Notes: a model not told the origin generated them from the sequence alone. 64,000 nucleotides of DNA from Sphingomonas sp. PAMC 26621 (GCF_000251145.1 NZ_AIDW01000024.1:34613-98612), one strand, 5' to 3'. Positions 28,740 through 37,497 are shown, numbered from the stretch's first letter. Numbers and translations are program-made.

Positions 28740-29627
28740 TCACGGGACCGCGACCTCGATCGCATCGGGGGCGACACGCGCGGTCACCGGGGTGCAGGCG
28801 AGCACTTCGCCATCGACCGAAATGCGCAGCGGCGGTTTGGTCGTGATGCGGAAGCTTTGGCCGTGGAAGTCGCGGCTGCAGGCGTCCTTGTCGCGGAGCT
28901 TGAAGAACTTCGCGTACCAGTCGCGCGCGAGCACGAGCTTGCTTTGCCCGACGACCGCCTGGAGCAGCAATTCGTTCGACGCGACATCGGCATCGTCCGA
29001 CAGCGCGACCCCGCCGTGGTGCCAGCCGTTGAGGATCCGCAGCTCGGTCGCCCACATCGTCTGCTTGCGCGTCCCGTCGTTGAGCTCGAGCCGGAAGGCG
29101 CGGAACGGGACCGAACATTTGATCGCCCACAACAGATAGCCGACGCGCCCGGCGTAGCGCTTGAGCGTGTGCGGGACGGTCTCGCCGATCATCGTCGACA
29201 GGCCGATCGACGCGCCGTTGACGAAATAGGTGTCGTCGATCATCCCGAGGTCGACCCGCCGCCGCCAGCCGTTCGCGATCACGTCGATCGCGCCGTCGAG
29301 GTCGAGCGGAAGCCCGAGCGAGCGGGCGAAGCTGTTGGCGGTGCCAAGCGGGAGCACCGCGAACACGCAGTCCTTCCCCACCAGCTGTCCGACCACGCCC
29401 GACAACGACCCGTCGCCACCGCCGACGATCACCATCGGCACGCCGCTCGCGACCGCCGCGCGCATCGTTTCGTCCATGTCGCCGGGGTCTTTCACCGCAT
29501 GCGCCGCGCGGAGCGAGATCCCCGCGGACTTGAGCTTTTCGCACGCGGTCTCGAACAGGTCCTGCCCCTTTCGCGACGCGGCATTGACGATCAGCGCGGC
29601 TTCGCGCGGGAGGGGCGTTGTTTCCAT
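28740..29627 (-). CDS. Diacylglycerol-kinase-family lipid kinase
   Basis: A 295-residue DAGK-catalytic-domain protein. AALIVNAASRKGQDLF is the family N-terminal strand, MVIVGGGDGSLSGVVGQL the nucleotide-binding GGDG loop, and VLPLGTANSFARSLGLPLD the GTxNxFAR motif that closes the active site. The C-terminal beta-sandwich includes YFVNGASIGLS and ISVDGEVLACTPVTA. Relatives phosphorylate diacylglycerol, sphingosine or phosphatidylglycerol; sphingomonads make glycosphingolipids, so a long-chain base is conceivable. ATG 29627 is chosen since homology begins directly after it. It is convergent with the GH3 gene. Confidence 0.9.
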   Translation of the reverse strand: METTPLPREAALIVNAASRKGQDLFETACEKLKSAGISLRAAHAVKDPGDMDETMRAAVASGVPMVIVGGGDGSLSGVVGQLVGKDCVFAVLPLGTANSFARSLGLPLDLDGAIDVIANGWRRRVDLGMIDDTYFVNGASIGLSTMIGETVPHTLKRYAGRVGYLLWAIKCSVPFRAFRLELNDGTRKQTMWATELRILNGWHHGGVALSDDADVASNELLLQAVVGQSKLVLARDWYAKFFKLRDKDACSRDFHGQSFRITTKPPLRISVDGEVLACTPVTARVAPDAIEVAVP

Positions 29628-29823
29628 TTCGCAACAACTCGCAAGAGGGGGAGTGGCTCCGGCCCTTCCATCAACATCGCCTCCACCCCCGCACGCGCGC
29701 CGACCGAAAGCCCCGCGGCCTGCCATGATCGAACCCAGCAAAATCACACACTTGCGGGTCTTGAACCGCCGCGCCCCGCCCCCACATGAGGGTTACTGTC
29801 AACAACTGAAAGGAGGTGGTCGA

Positions 29824-29898
29824 ATGTCTCATTGTCAAATGCCGCTCGCGGCACGTTTCACGGGTCTGGCCTCCAACATCGAGGTCGCGCTCGGCTGA
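29824..29898 (+). CDS. Candidate 24-residue small ORF with exceptional ribosome-binding site
   Basis: A very short ORF, MSHCQMPLAARFTGLASNIE plus four residues, starts 4 bases after GAAAGGAGGTGG (29808-29819), an almost complete complement of the 16S rRNA 3' end. It ends at a TGA and is followed 25 bases later by a hairpin terminator, so it forms a compact self-contained unit of about 130 bases. The peptide has no helix typical of a membrane protein and I recognise no family. It could be a leader peptide, a small regulatory peptide, or an sRNA that mimics ribosome-binding sites. It is not a truncated piece of either neighbour. Confidence 0.5.
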   Translation: MSHCQMPLAARFTGLASNIEVALG

Positions 29899-29923
29899 GC
29901 CGCAGCTTCAGGCACGACAATGG

Positions 29924-29951
29924 AAAGGCCGTCCCGCAAGGGGCGGCCTTT
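29924..29951 (+). terminator. Hairpin terminator after the small ORF
   Basis: AAAGGCCGTCCC and GGGCGGCCTTT form a long stem (one bulged T) around a GCAAG loop, ending in TTTC. It lies between the small ORF and the exonuclease gene at 29992 and gives the short upstream transcript its own 3' end. Confidence 0.75.
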
Positions 29952-29991
29952 CGCGTTTGCGGCGTTTGTGCGGCTGGGGCGTTGAACGACG

Positions 29992-30549
29992 ATGCTGGTA
30001 TTCCTCGATTTCGAAGCCTCGTCGCTCGCCAAGAAAAGCTACCCGATCGAAGTCGCCTGGGTGTTCGAGGACGGTCGGTCCGAAAGCCATCTGATCAGGC
30101 CCGCGCCCGAGTGGACCGACTGGGACGATGCCGCCGAGGCGATCCACCACATCCCCCGTGCGACGTTGATTGCGGAGGGCACGTCGCATGACGTGGTGGC
30201 CGCGCGGATGCTGCAGGAACTTGCCGGGCACGACCTGCGGGCGACGGCGCCGTCGTGGGACGGCAAATGGTTGAGCGCGCTGCTGCGCGCGGCCGGGATC
30301 GATCGGCATAGCCTGCGGCTGCGCGACAGCGACGACGCCCGCAGCGAAAGCGTCGCCGCGATCCTGGCGCGCGTGGTGCCGGCAAGCGACCTCGCAATCG
30401 CGGTCGCTGATCTTGTCGCGCTCGAGGATCTGCGCGCGAACGACGGGCCCCCGGCGCATCGCGCGTTGCCCGACGCGGTCGAGGATCAGCAGCGGTGGCG
30501 GGCAGCGTGCGCAGCGGCGGAACGGTTCGTGACGGAACGCAGCGCATGA
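29992..30549 (+). CDS. DEDDh-type 3'-5' exonuclease-like protein
   Basis: A 185-residue ribonuclease-H-fold exonuclease domain. Motif I is LVFLDFEASSL with Asp6/Glu8; motif II is SWDGKWLSALL with Asp90; motif III is HRALPDAVED with His156 and Asp161, the HxAxxD pattern of the DEDDh class. All metal ligands are therefore present. It is the size of an isolated proofreading or oligoribonuclease-like domain; substrate (DNA or RNA) cannot be decided. Its TGA overlaps the ATG of the next gene by 4 bases, indicating translational coupling. Confidence 0.82.
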   Translation: MLVFLDFEASSLAKKSYPIEVAWVFEDGRSESHLIRPAPEWTDWDDAAEAIHHIPRATLIAEGTSHDVVAARMLQELAGHDLRATAPSWDGKWLSALLRAAGIDRHSLRLRDSDDARSESVAAILARVVPASDLAIAVADLVALEDLRANDGPPAHRALPDAVEDQQRWRAACAAAERFVTERSA

Positions 30550-30895
30550 CGGAGGCAGCGACACGTCTTGCGGGACGGCATCCGGTCACACCGGACGGAC
30601 GATATTCGTGGTGCGCGGTCGATTGTGGCGGTTGGCCAATCCGGCGCTCGCCGAAGATCAACGGGCGGCGCTGGTAAAGGACCTGATGACCGCGCGTCGC
30701 ACGGTCGGGGTGGCGAAGCGTGCCGGTGATCCCGAAGCCGAAGCGAGTGCTCACGCCGATGTCGATGCGGCGAAGCACGCGCTCGGCGAACGGGGCCCCG
30801 TCTGGTGGACGGACGGGGCCCCCGATCTGAACCGGCACATGGCGCGCAACACGCCCTATGCCGACTGGTTCGAGCGCCTCACCCCTTTCACCTGA
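30546..30895 (+). pseudogene. Small conserved hypothetical protein, single-base frameshift
   Basis: The ATG at 30546 overlaps the exonuclease stop. The first 20 residues (MTEAATRLAGRHPVTPDGRY) run in one frame, and the rest (FVVRGRLWRLANPAL, LVKDLMTARRTVGVAKRAG, ARNTPYADWFERL) in the frame one base back, with the junction at 30602-30607 where GATATTCGTG would read correctly with one more T. The restored product is about 116 aa, basic and soluble, and resembles small sphingomonad proteins of unknown function. I take it as an intact gene with a missing base in a T-run or a very recent frameshift. Confidence 0.7.
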
Positions 30896-30901
30896 CGGCG
30901 T

Positions 30902-31105
30902 TTATTCGCCGCCTTGCACTGACAGGTCGTCGACCGAGACATCGTCCATGTCGTCCTGCTCGACATCGACCTGCGGGCCGCCGGCGGCATCGTCCATCGG
31001 CGGCTGCTCGGGCGGAATGATCTGCTCGACCGCGGTATCGGCGGGATCGGTCTCGGGAAGCGAGTCGGGCTGGGATTCGGTCTGGCTGCGATCGTCGGTC
31101 ATCAT
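30902..31105 (-). CDS. Small acidic hypothetical protein
   Basis: A 67-residue protein, rich in Asp, Glu, Gln and Pro with almost no hydrophobic core (TDDRSQTESQPDSLPETDPA; DVEQDDMDDVSVDDLSVQGG). It is probably disordered. ATG 31105 or the adjacent ATG 31102 follows AAGGAG at workable spacing, which supports translation. It is convergent with the frameshifted gene and lies 58 bases downstream of the zinc-ribbon-like gene on the same strand. No family recognised. Confidence 0.6.
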   Translation of the reverse strand: MMTDDRSQTESQPDSLPETDPADTAVEQIIPPEQPPMDDAAGGPQVDVEQDDMDDVSVDDLSVQGGE

Positions 31106-31163
31106 GCTCTCCTTGTCCTGCCTGAACGCGCGAACGCGCATTCCGAGCCACGCCGCGCCGGCG

Positions 31164-31496
31164 TCACAGCATGCCGTCACGCCCCGCAGTCTGTGCGTCG
31201 GCTTGCGCGACATAGCGGACGATCCACTTGGGATAGCCCTCCGGGGCCATCACGATATCGGGCAGCGCGACCGGGTCGGTCCCGGTCTCGACCCAGCCCG
31301 CACCGTGACATTCGTCGCAAATTGCGCGGACGCAGCGGAAGCTCACGAGGTCGATCTGGCTGTTCCATTGCCCGAAGCCATGACAGATCGGGCATTTCGC
31401 ATCGAGCGCGCCGTTACGCGGCTGGAGCGGGATATTCTCGAACGCATAGGGGCTGTCCGGCCCCGCGCACTCGACGATATTGCTGGCATGGGCCAT
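31164..31496 (-). CDS. Small zinc-ribbon-like protein with two CxxCxGxG-type motifs
   Basis: A 110-residue protein from ATG 31496, chosen because GAGGA lies about 6 bases upstream. It has two DnaJ-type cysteine motifs, CPICHGFGQW (about residues 35-44) and CDECHGAGW (about 60-68), likely forming one zinc site. The rest has no J-domain and no other known domain. Possible roles are a small chaperone-like or nucleic-acid-binding protein; none can be assigned. Upstream on the same strand is the DUF3617 gene, downstream the acidic small protein. Confidence 0.7.
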   Translation of the reverse strand: MAHASNIVECAGPDSPYAFENIPLQPRNGALDAKCPICHGFGQWNSQIDLVSFRCVRAICDECHGAGWVETGTDPVALPDIVMAPEGYPKWIVRYVAQADAQTAGRDGML

Positions 31497-31553
31497 CGGG
31501 TTCCTCGCAATCGGTCGCTTCAACGCAGCGAGTGGCCAGGCGATCCGCCGCTT

Positions 31554-32024
31554 TCAGCCGCGGCAGACACCGGCAACATGAGTCGCCTGCTGGTCAAGCC
31601 GGATCCGCATTGCGCCCTTGGGGGTCATCCCCTGCATCTGCGCCTGCCCGGTAAACCCGCTCGCCTGATAGGTCCCCTCACGCACGATCTTCAGCGGCGG
31701 CCCCTTCTTCTGCGGACAGCTTAGCGTTTGCACATACCGCCCGCCCGCGACCTGAAGACCGTCGACACGGCATTGCGCCTTCGGGTCGGGCGCAAGCACC
31801 GCCGCGATCCCCGTCTTCGCCTGATCGGGCGTCAGGCATTTCTCCTCGGTCTTGGATCGCCCCTTCGCCATCCGCAGCAGGAATTTGGGCGCGCCGGGAA
31901 TGTCGAGATCGACCGCCGTCGATTTCACGGCCCAGCGCCCGGGGGCGACCGATTGCGCCGGAAGCGCCCCCGGAGAGACCATTAACGGCAACGCAAGCAC
32001 CCGCAGAATCACACTTTTCATCAT
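31554..32024 (-). CDS. DUF3617 family exported protein
   Basis: A 156-residue protein with a signal peptide (MMKSVILRVLALPLMVSPGA, cleaved near LPAQ) followed by the DUF3617 pattern: APGRWAVKSTAVDLDIPGAP, EEKCLTPDQAKTG with a conserved Cys, CRVDGLQVAGGRYVQTLSCP and a C-terminal TPKGAMRIRLDQQATHVAGVC. Four cysteines suggest disulfides in the periplasm. Function of the family is unknown; it is widespread in sphingomonads. Confidence 0.8.
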   Translation of the reverse strand: MMKSVILRVLALPLMVSPGALPAQSVAPGRWAVKSTAVDLDIPGAPKFLLRMAKGRSKTEEKCLTPDQAKTGIAAVLAPDPKAQCRVDGLQVAGGRYVQTLSCPQKKGPPLKIVREGTYQASGFTGQAQMQGMTPKGAMRIRLDQQATHVAGVCRG

Positions 32025-32179
32025 GCCGGCAAAGTGGCCGGTGGCCGGTCCGGGCGCAAGCCATGTGCACCCGGAAGCCGCTGACACCTCCAGATTTTCA
32101 TGGCTTCCGAAAGCGTTACGGCATCATCGTGAAGGCTTTTGAATATTCGACCGTTTTGCATAGTCCGACTATTGCGTGA

Positions 32180-32193
32180 TGGTAGCGCTAACG
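32180..32193. promoter_or_regulatory. Candidate LacI-type operator upstream of the esterase
   Basis: TGGTAGCGCTAACG contains the perfect palindrome TAGCGCTA and closely resembles the dyad at 21244 and LacI-family sugar operators of Caulobacter-type bacteria (recalled, not searched). It lies 41 bases before the esterase ATG and, as at 21 kb, TTGCAT (32156-32161) stands 17 bases ahead of it. This suggests shared control of the esterase and the 21-28 kb sugar locus. Confidence 0.45.
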
Positions 32194-32234
32194 GTAGTCT
32201 CCCCCGAAAGAACGATAGGCTTGGGAGAGCGATC

Positions 32235-33206
32235 ATGGTTCATGCGGTGCGCAGAAAGGCGTCAGGCGGATTCGCCACGTCCATTCGCAAGGGTTTCGCC
32301 AGATACGGGCTGCTTGCGGCGGTCGCCTTCGCGACACCGGTGCAGGCGCAGAGCGACAAGATGAGCGCGATCGCCACCCCGGCACAGCCCACCGCGATCC
32401 CGCTCGGGACCGGTACGCTCCCCGACGCAAAGGCCCCGGAAGCGTGGCACAGCCAATATGGCAGCGTGTTCGCGCGCAACGTCGTCGTCGCGACGCTGAC
32501 CCCTTTCCTCCCCGATCCGGCGAAGGCCACCGGCGCGGCGGTGGTGGTCGCGCCCGGCGGCGGGTTCCAGACGCTGTCGATGGAGAATGAGGGCTGGGAC
32601 GTCGCAAAGGCGCTCGCCGCCCGAGGCGTCGCTGCATTCGTGCTGAAATACCGGCTCAACCAGACCCCGCAGGATCTCGCCGCGTTCGCGCAATCGTCCG
32701 GCCCGCCCGCAACCGGCGCAGGTCCGCGACCACCGCGCCCTACGCCTGAAGAAATGATGGCGCACCTTGCGCCACAGCTGGCCGATTCCCGCGCCGCCTT
32801 CGCGCTGATCCGCAAGCGCGCGGGCGAATGGCATGTCGATCCGGACCGGATCGGGATGGTCGGCTTCTCGGCGGGCGCGATGCTGACGATGGCGACCGCG
32901 CTTTCGGGGAGCGATGCGAAGCCTGCGTTCCTCGGTGATATCTACGGCCCGCTCGCGCCGGTGACGGTTCCCGCGAACGCGCCGCCGCTGTTCATCGCGC
33001 TGGCGGCGGACGATCCGTTGTTCGGCAATGCGGGATACGGGCTGATCGATTCCTGGCGGACCGCCAAGCGCCCGGTCGAATTCCATCTGTTCGAACAGGG
33101 CGGGCACGGCTTCGGCATGTATCCCAAGACGACCACCAGCACCGGCTGGTTCGACTCGTTCGCGCGCTGGCTCGCGATGCACGGCTATCTCAAGCGCGCC
33201 GGCTGA
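32235..33206 (+). CDS. Secreted alpha/beta-hydrolase (acetyl-esterase/BD-FAE-like)
   Basis: A 323-residue exported esterase. GGGAGAG precedes ATG 32235, and the signal peptide ends around TPVQAQ. The oxyanion region is VVVAPGGGFQTLSMENEGWD (HGGG-like), the nucleophile is in IGMVGFSAGAM (GxSxG), the acid is near IALAADDPLFGN, and the His is in EQGGHGFGMYP. This arrangement is that of polysaccharide-deacetylating esterases such as acetyl-xylan esterases. A LacI-type operator upstream and a GH9 enzyme next door support a role in plant-polymer breakdown; substrate not proven. Confidence 0.88.
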   Translation: MVHAVRRKASGGFATSIRKGFARYGLLAAVAFATPVQAQSDKMSAIATPAQPTAIPLGTGTLPDAKAPEAWHSQYGSVFARNVVVATLTPFLPDPAKATGAAVVVAPGGGFQTLSMENEGWDVAKALAARGVAAFVLKYRLNQTPQDLAAFAQSSGPPATGAGPRPPRPTPEEMMAHLAPQLADSRAAFALIRKRAGEWHVDPDRIGMVGFSAGAMLTMATALSGSDAKPAFLGDIYGPLAPVTVPANAPPLFIALAADDPLFGNAGYGLIDSWRTAKRPVEFHLFEQGGHGFGMYPKTTTSTGWFDSFARWLAMHGYLKRAG

Positions 33207-33253
33207 TTGCCGTCCGCCGTCAGGATTAACGTGTCTCCGCATCCGCTTCCAAC

Positions 33254-33352
33254 CCGCCGTCATGCTGAACGTGTTTCAGCATCCACTTCTCCGCTTGCGG
33301 GCCCTGAGGCCGTCTCGCGGTGGACCCTGAAACAAGTTCAGGGTGACGGCGG
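33254..33352. repeat. REP-like inverted repeat with compensatory base changes
   Basis: Two 33-base arms (33254-33286 and 33320-33352) are reverse complements with five differences. Each arm can also fold alone: ATGCTGAA...TTCAGCAT in the left, ACCCTGAA...TTCAGGGT in the complement of the right. Four of the five differences are paired changes (TG/CA against CC/GG) that keep the local stem. Located between esterase and GH9 genes. Confidence 0.75.
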
Positions 33353-33446
33353 AGTGAGGTGCTTTCCCAATCATCGTAACGGGACCGGTGCCAGCGCCTG
33401 ATCGCACCACCGCGCCCGTCCTAATTCCAGACGCAAGGAAGTGCTC

Positions 33447-35944
33447 ATGTCGAAACGAGTCGTTGTCGCGTTGCTTGCCTCTGTCGCCGTGATCGCCGGT
33501 CCGGCCGCCGTGTCCGCCCAGTCGAAGGACCGCGGCCTCGTCGTCACCCCGGCCGAAACGCTGGAGACGCAGGGCCTGACGGTCATCGTCGACCAGAACA
33601 AGTTCAGCCCGATCTTCTTCGACGAGAAGAACGCCGGGATCCAGATCGTCCTCCACGGCGACCGGATTGCGACCGACGGTGCGGTCCGGCTCGACAAGAC
33701 GCCCGAGCAATGGGCGCAGGTCCCCGCGTTCATCAGCCGGACGCGCGGGACCGAGCCCAACCAGCTCGTCGTGCGATCCGACTACAAGACGGTCAACCTC
33801 GCCTATAGCGTGAAGGTCACCGCCGAGAGCGGCGGCTTCCGGATCGCGGTCGACCTCGACCAGCCACTTCCTGCGAACCTTGCGGGCAAGGCGGGGTTCA
33901 ACCTCGATTTCCTCCCCACCGCCTATTTCGGCAAGACCTATCTGATGGACGCCGCGCCGGGCCTGTTCCCGCGGCATCCGACCGGACCGATGGCGAAGGA
34001 CGGATCGGGCGATCCGCTCCCGCTCGCGTCGGGCGGCAAGGCGATCACGCTTTCGCCCGAAGACGCGATGACGCGCGTGAGCATCACCTCGGACACCGCG
34101 CCGATCGCGCTCTACGACGCGCGCAACCGCGCGCAGAACGGGTGGTTCGTGGTCCGCTCGGAGATCCCGGCCGGTGCGAAGGAGAATGCGATCGTCTGGC
34201 ATGTCCGCCCCAACGTCATCAAGGACTGGGTCCGCGCGCCGGTCGTATCGTTCAACCAGGCGGGCTATACGCCAGGGCGCCGCAAGGTCGCGCTAATCGA
34301 GCTCGACCCGAACTTCAAGGCACCCGCCGAAGCGACCCTGGTCCGCCTCGCCGCCGACGGTAGCCAGCAGCCGGTGCTGCGCGCGAAGACCCAGCCGCGC
34401 GGACGCTGGACGCGCTACGACTATGCCGCGTTCGATTTCTCGAGCGTGCGCGAACCCGCGTCTACGCGATTGCCTATGCGGGGCAGACAACCAACCCGTT
34501 CCGGATCGCGAGCGACGCGTACAGCCGGATCTGGCAGACCTCGCTCGACACCTTCATGGCCGAGCAGATGGATCACGTCGGCATCCGCGAGCAATATCGC
34601 GTCTGGTCGGCGCCGTCGCATCTCGACGATGCGCGCCAGGCGCCCGCCAACCACGTGCATTTCGACGGCTACAAGATGGGGGCGAAGCTCGATTCCCCGT
34701 TCAAGGCGGGCGAGCATATCCCCGGCCTCGCGGTCGGCGGGTGGCAGGATGTGGGCGATTACGACATCCAGACCCCCGAGAACGCCTCGGTCGTGCGCGA
34801 TCTGGTGTGGGCGCGTGAGCTGTTCGGGCTCGACTGGGACGAGACCAGCATCGACGAATCCGCGCGCGCGGTCGAGATCCGCAAGCCCGACGGGGTCGAG
34901 GATGCGGTCCAGCAGATCCGCCACGGCACGCTCCAGTTGCTCGCGCAATATAAGGTGTTCGGCCATGCGATCGTCGGGATCGTCGATCCGGCGCTGCGGC
35001 AATATGCGCATCTCGGGGATTCGGGCTCGCAGACCGACGGGCTGCTCTACGATCCCAAGCTCAAGCCGACCGAACGCAAGGGCGGCGCGTCCGGCGCGCA
35101 GGATGACCGCTGGGCGTTCACGACCGATTACCCCGCGAACAACCTGACGGTCGCGGGCGCGCTGGCGGGATCGAGCCGGGCATTGCGCTCGAGCGACCCG
35201 GCGATGGCGGCGGAAGCGCTCGCGGCGGCCAAGGCGCTGTGGAGCAAGCAGCAAGGCGTTACCGCCGGCGGCGACGGGCGCGATGACTCGTCGTCGCCGC
35301 GATCCGCCGAGAATGCCAATGTCGTGGCGACGGTCGAGCTGTTGCTCACCACCAACGGTGACAAGGTCTACGCCGATCGCCTGCGCGCGCTGATGCCGGT
35401 CATCCAGCGACACTTCGAGTGGGTCGGCAGCGCCGCGGTCCGCGCGATCCCGCTGATGGACGCGTCCTATCGTGCGCAACTCGTCCCGCTGGTGCAGGCG
35501 ACCAAGGCGAAGGTCGACCGTGACATGGCGAAGAACCCGTTCGGCGTGCCGATCGCCGACGGGACCTGGGCGGGCTCGAACCAGGTCGTCAGCTTCGGGA
35601 CGACGATGTACCTGATGCACAAGGCGTTCCCCGAGCTGATCGGAACCGGTTATACGCTCGATGCGATCGACTATGTGCTCGGGCGGCATCCGGCGAACAA
35701 CCTGTCGCTCGTCTCGACCGTCGGGACCGCGTCCAAGCTGATCGGCTATGGGCACAACCGCGCGGACTACAGCTTCATCCCGGGCGGGATGGTGCCGGGC
35801 GTGCTGATCATCAAACCCGATTTCCCCGAGGCGAAGGTCGACTGGCCGTTCCTGTGGTTCGAGAACGAATACACCGTCAGCACGACCTCGGCCTACATCC
35901 TCGCCGCGCGCGCCGCGATGGCGACCGCGGCGGAGACGCCGTAA
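33447..35944 (+). pseudogene. GH9 family glycoside hydrolase (endoglucanase-like), single-base frameshift
   Basis: Secreted hydrolase. ATG 33447 has AAGGA 7 bases upstream; signal peptide ends at SAQ. An N-terminal region (residues about 25-260) precedes an Ig-like CelD_N domain (VVSFNQAGYTPGRRKVALIE). Near 34457 one base is missing: the first frame ends after SSVREP and the next continues VYAIAYAGQTTNPFRIASDA. The GH9 domain then shows GGWQDVGDYDIQT (catalytic Asp region), DGTWAGSNQVVSFGTTMYLM, YVLGRHPANNLSLVSTVG and WFENEYTVSTTSAY with the acid Glu. Restored length about 832 aa. Family members act on cellulose or other beta-glucans, or on exo-substrates. Probably functional if the missing base is a sequence error. 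Confidence 0.85.
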
Positions 35945-35954
35945 GGGCCGCGCC

Positions 35955-36752
35955 TCAGAACGCCGGGAGCACCGCGCCCTTGTAATGGTCGGTGATGAAG
36001 GCGCGGGTCGCCGGGCTGCGCAATGCCGCGATCAGCTTGACGACCCGCGGGTCCTTCTCGCCCCCGGCGCGGCCGACGAGGAAGTTGACGTAGGGCGACT
36101 TGGCGTCCTCGATCACCAGCGCGTCGCGCACCGGGTTGAGTTTCGCGTCGAGCGCGTAGTTGGTGTTGATCATCGCGAGATCGACCTGATCGAGCACGCG
36201 CGGGAGCGTCGCCGCCTCGAGCTCCTTGAACTGCAGTTTCTTCGGGTTGCTCGCGATATCGGCGAGCGTCGCGAGCGGGTCGGTCGGGTTCCTGAGCCGG
36301 ATCAGCCCGGCCTTCTGGAGGAGCAGCAACGCCCGCCCGCCGTTGCTCGGCTCGTTCGGGATGGCGACGGTCGCGCCGGTGGGAAGCGCGGCGATCGTCT
36401 TGTACTTGCGCGAATAGCCGCCGAGCGGTTCGACGTGGACTCCCGCGTAGGTCACGAGATGCGTCCCGCGCGCGGCGTTGAACGTGTCGAGGTACGGCTT
36501 GGTCTCGAAGTAGTTCACGTCGATCTGCTTCTGGTCGACCTGCAGGTTGGGCTGCACATAATCGTTGAAGACGCGGATCTGGAGATCGACGCCTTGCTTG
36601 GCGAGCGCCGGCTTGACCGATTCGAGGATCTCCGCATGCGGTACCGCGGTCGCGGCGACGGTCAGCGTGGTGCCGTCGGTCTTCGAGCCTCCGGGCGAGC
36701 AGGCGGCGATGGCGAGGATCGGCAGGGCTGCGAGCAGCAGGCGGCGGTTCAT
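35955..36752 (-). CDS. metQ: Methionine ABC transporter substrate-binding lipoprotein
   Basis: NlpA/MetQ-family lipoprotein of 265 aa: lipobox ending in Cys18 (ILAIAAC), then LTVAATAVPHAEILESVKPA, IRVFNDYVQPNLQVDQKQID and VNYFETKPYLDTFN, the classical MetQ block, and VAIPNEPSNGGRALLLLQKA. It delivers D/L-methionine to MetNI at the inner membrane. It is the last gene of the minus-strand operon and is separated from metI by 79 bases containing a strong hairpin. The 3' end is 10 bases from the convergent GH9 gene. Confidence 0.94.
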   Translation of the reverse strand: MNRRLLLAALPILAIAACSPGGSKTDGTTLTVAATAVPHAEILESVKPALAKQGVDLQIRVFNDYVQPNLQVDQKQIDVNYFETKPYLDTFNAARGTHLVTYAGVHVEPLGGYSRKYKTIAALPTGATVAIPNEPSNGGRALLLLQKAGLIRLRNPTDPLATLADIASNPKKLQFKELEAATLPRVLDQVDLAMINTNYALDAKLNPVRDALVIEDAKSPYVNFLVGRAGGEKDPRVVKLIAALRSPATRAFITDHYKGAVLPAF

Positions 36753-36782
36753 GCGGGGTTCCTAGCTTGTATCTGCGTTGAT

Positions 36783-36818
36783 CCCCCTGACCGTTCGTTT
36801 CGAGCGAACGGTTGGGGG
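36783..36818 (-). terminator. Intercistronic hairpin between metI and metQ
   Basis: ACCGTTCG (36790-36797) pairs with CGAACGGT (36805-36812), extended by CCCCC (36783-36787) with GGGGG (36814-36818) across a small internal loop. In the minus-strand transcript it falls in the 79-base gap before metQ. There is no T-run, so it more likely tunes stability or relative amounts of metQ mRNA than ends transcription. Confidence 0.6.
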
Positions 36819-36831
36819 TATGCCGGTGTAT

Positions 36832-37497
36832 CTAGCGGCGCGTCACCGACTGCGCGAGACGGTCACCCGCGAACTGGATGAGCTGGACGAGCACCACCAG
36901 CAGCGCAACCGTAACGATCATCACGTCCGTCTGGAAGCGCTGGTAGCCGAAGCGGATCGCGAGATCGCCGAGCCCGCCCGCGCCGACCACGCCCGCCATC
37001 GCGGTGAACGACACCAGCGCCACCGCAGTGACCGTCGCCCCCGAGATCAGCCCGGGGAGCGCCTCGGGGATCAGCGTGCCGGTGACGATCTGGAGCGGCG
37101 TCGCGCCCATCGCCTGCGTCGCCTCGATCGTCGTCCGGTCGACCTCGCGCAACGCCCCCTCGACCAGCCTCGCGCAGAACGGCGCCGCGCCCACCACCAG
37201 CGGCAGGATCGCGCCGACGACGCCAAGCGACGTCCCCACCAGCGCCACCGTCAGCGGGATCATCACGATCAGCAGGATGATGAACGGCACCGAACGTAGC
37301 ACGTTGATGACCACCCCGAGCACCCCGTTGAGCCACCGGTTCGCGCCGATCTGGCGCTTGCCGGTCACGTACAGCAGCACGCCGAGCGGCAGTCCCAGCA
37401 CCACCGTCAGCGCGAGCGACGCGCCGAGCATCACCAGCGTATCGCGACAGGCGGCGGCGATATCCGCCCAGTTCACGTTGGAAAACCAGCCGCTCAT
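36832..37497 (-). CDS. metI: Methionine ABC transporter permease
   Basis: A 221-residue five-helix permease. [20 protein letters not shown] and the EAA loop ([31 protein letters not shown]) are typical MetI features. Its ATG overlaps the metN stop by 4 bases, so the two are translationally coupled. It pairs with MetN to import methionine bound by MetQ. Confidence 0.94.
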   Translation of the reverse strand: MSGWFSNVNWADIAAACRDTLVMLGASLALTVVLGLPLGVLLYVTGKRQIGANRWLNGVLGVVINVLRSVPFIILLIVMIPLTVALVGTSLGVVGAILPLVVGAAPFCARLVEGALREVDRTTIEATQAMGATPLQIVTGTLIPEALPGLISGATVTAVALVSFTAMAGVVGAGGLGDLAIRFGYQRFQTDVMIVTVALLVVLVQLIQFAGDRLAQSVTRR

